Of a stretch of DNA of 64,000 bases, positions 63,564-64,000 are shown piece after piece; positions within the stretch are counted from its first letter, which is position 1; each line of letters opens with the position of its first letter. This DNA is from Pseudomonas sp. G.S.17. GTDB taxonomy: Bacteria > Pseudomonadota > Gammaproteobacteria > Pseudomonadales > Pseudomonadaceae. The stretch covers positions 5,019,501 to 5,083,500 of the forward strand of contig NZ_CP151076.1 in NCBI RefSeq assembly GCF_038096165.1. The letters are read 5' to 3'. Below the pieces are notes generated by a model. The model saw only the letters and a program-made list of their open reading frames with translations. It had not been told where the DNA came from and ran no database searches. The position numbers were made by a program, and so were the translations under genes.

Positions 63564-63619
63564 TCGCAGCTTTTTTTGGGCGCCGGGCGCCTTAAACCCT
63601 CTAGACGCAGGATTTCGTC

Positions 63620-64000
63620 ATGATTCGTATGCCTTTGGCAACCGCTAGTCTGCTGGCCATCGCTATCTCCCTCGCCGGTTGTGGCGAAGGCAAGGATAAA
63701 GCTGCCGCGCCAGCCCCTGCTGCTACTCCGGCAGCTCCCGCGCCGGCTGCGGCGCCTGCACCGGCAGCGGCCACCACTGCGCCTGCCGCTCCTGCACAAT
63801 CTACCGACGCCGCTGCCAAAGCCGTGGTCGCCAACTACGCCAATATGGTTTATGCCGCATTCAGCGACGCTGAATCCACTGCAAAAACCCTGCGAACGGC
63901 CGTCAACGACTTCCTCGCTGCGCCAAATGACAAAACCCTCAAGACTGCCCGCGACGCCTGGGTTGCCGCGCGCGTGCCTTACATGCAGACCGAAGTTTTC
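63620..64000 (+). CDS. icmP: imelysin-family lipoprotein, N-terminal part (cut by window edge)
   Basis: 127 residues readable. A type II signal peptide ends SLAGC (Cys20), so it is an outer-membrane or periplasmic lipoprotein. A low-complexity Ala/Pro linker (about 28-60) follows, then the imelysin start VANYANMVYAAFSDAESTAK and FLAAPNDKTLKTARDAWVAA. The position after bifA matches PA4370 IcmP. The family takes part in iron uptake or binding, and the related protein was first described as insulin-cleaving. Confidence 0.8.
   Translation, partial: MIRMPLATASLLAIAISLAGCGEGKDKAAAPAPAATPAAPAPAAAPAPAAATTAPAAPAQSTDAAAKAVVANYANMVYAAFSDAESTAKTLRTAVNDFLAAPNDKTLKTARDAWVAARVPYMQTEVF

Overview
The window is chromosomal DNA of a Pseudomonas of the fluorescens type. 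Three things point there: GC-rich coding sequence, REP-type palindromes scattered between genes, and long runs of gene order remembered from P. aeruginosa (purU-mvaT-sbcB; the SpoIIM/RDD/MoxR/DUF58 cluster; pykA; ferredoxin reductase-sadC-fumarase; olsBA; pyeR-pyeM-xenB; argP/argO; sodB-bifA-imelysin). No tRNA, rRNA, integrase, transposase or CRISPR array was seen.

Layout. 1-2.9 kb: end of a beta-ketoadipate block (pcaR, then pcaI-pcaJ-pcaF read leftwards, pcaF cut by the window edge), with PcaR boxes and a possible small RNA. 2.9-7.0 kb: low-content spacer, a 65-residue protein, a Pit phosphate transporter and a HerA-like ATPase. 7.4-10.3 kb: a tightly coupled operon of GT4 glycosyltransferase, DUF2334 deacetylase and UPF0104 membrane protein. 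10.3-13.7 kb: purU, mvaT, sbcB. 13.9-20.8 kb: a six-gene operon (RDD, SpoIIM/DUF95, DUF4129, DUF4350, MoxR ATPase, DUF58). 20.9-29.0 kb: PilZ protein, lipoprotein, pykA, a delta-60 repeat protein, a ferredoxin-type reductase coupled to a SadC-like diguanylate cyclase, and class I fumarase.

29.1-46.0 kb is the main accessory element: an insecticidal toxin complex (Tc) locus. The TcA subunit is split into two genes read leftwards (TcaA-like with a block of Ig-like repeats, then TcaB-like). From a divergent 350-bp region with AT-rich palindromes, a TcB gene and a TccC gene are read rightwards. The TccC C-terminus is an AT-rich domain carrying a HELTH zinc-metallopeptidase motif, probably the toxic payload. 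A 31-codon leader with a strong ribosome site overlaps the TcB start by ATGA. REP palindromes lie just outside both ends of the locus.

46.1-64 kb returns to the conserved backbone: DJ-1/PfpI protein, a serine hydrolase/hypothetical/yceI/clsB operon, olsBA for ornithine lipid, an ACP phosphodiesterase, the pyeR-pyeM-xenB operon with clustered palindromic operators, a 113-bp tandem repeat array of about nine copies, a membrane coiled-coil protein, an epimerase, divergent argP/argO, sodB, bifA (TTG start, degenerate GGDQF) and the start of an imelysin-family lipoprotein. SadC-like and BifA proteins make and degrade cyclic di-GMP, and the PilZ protein may sense it.
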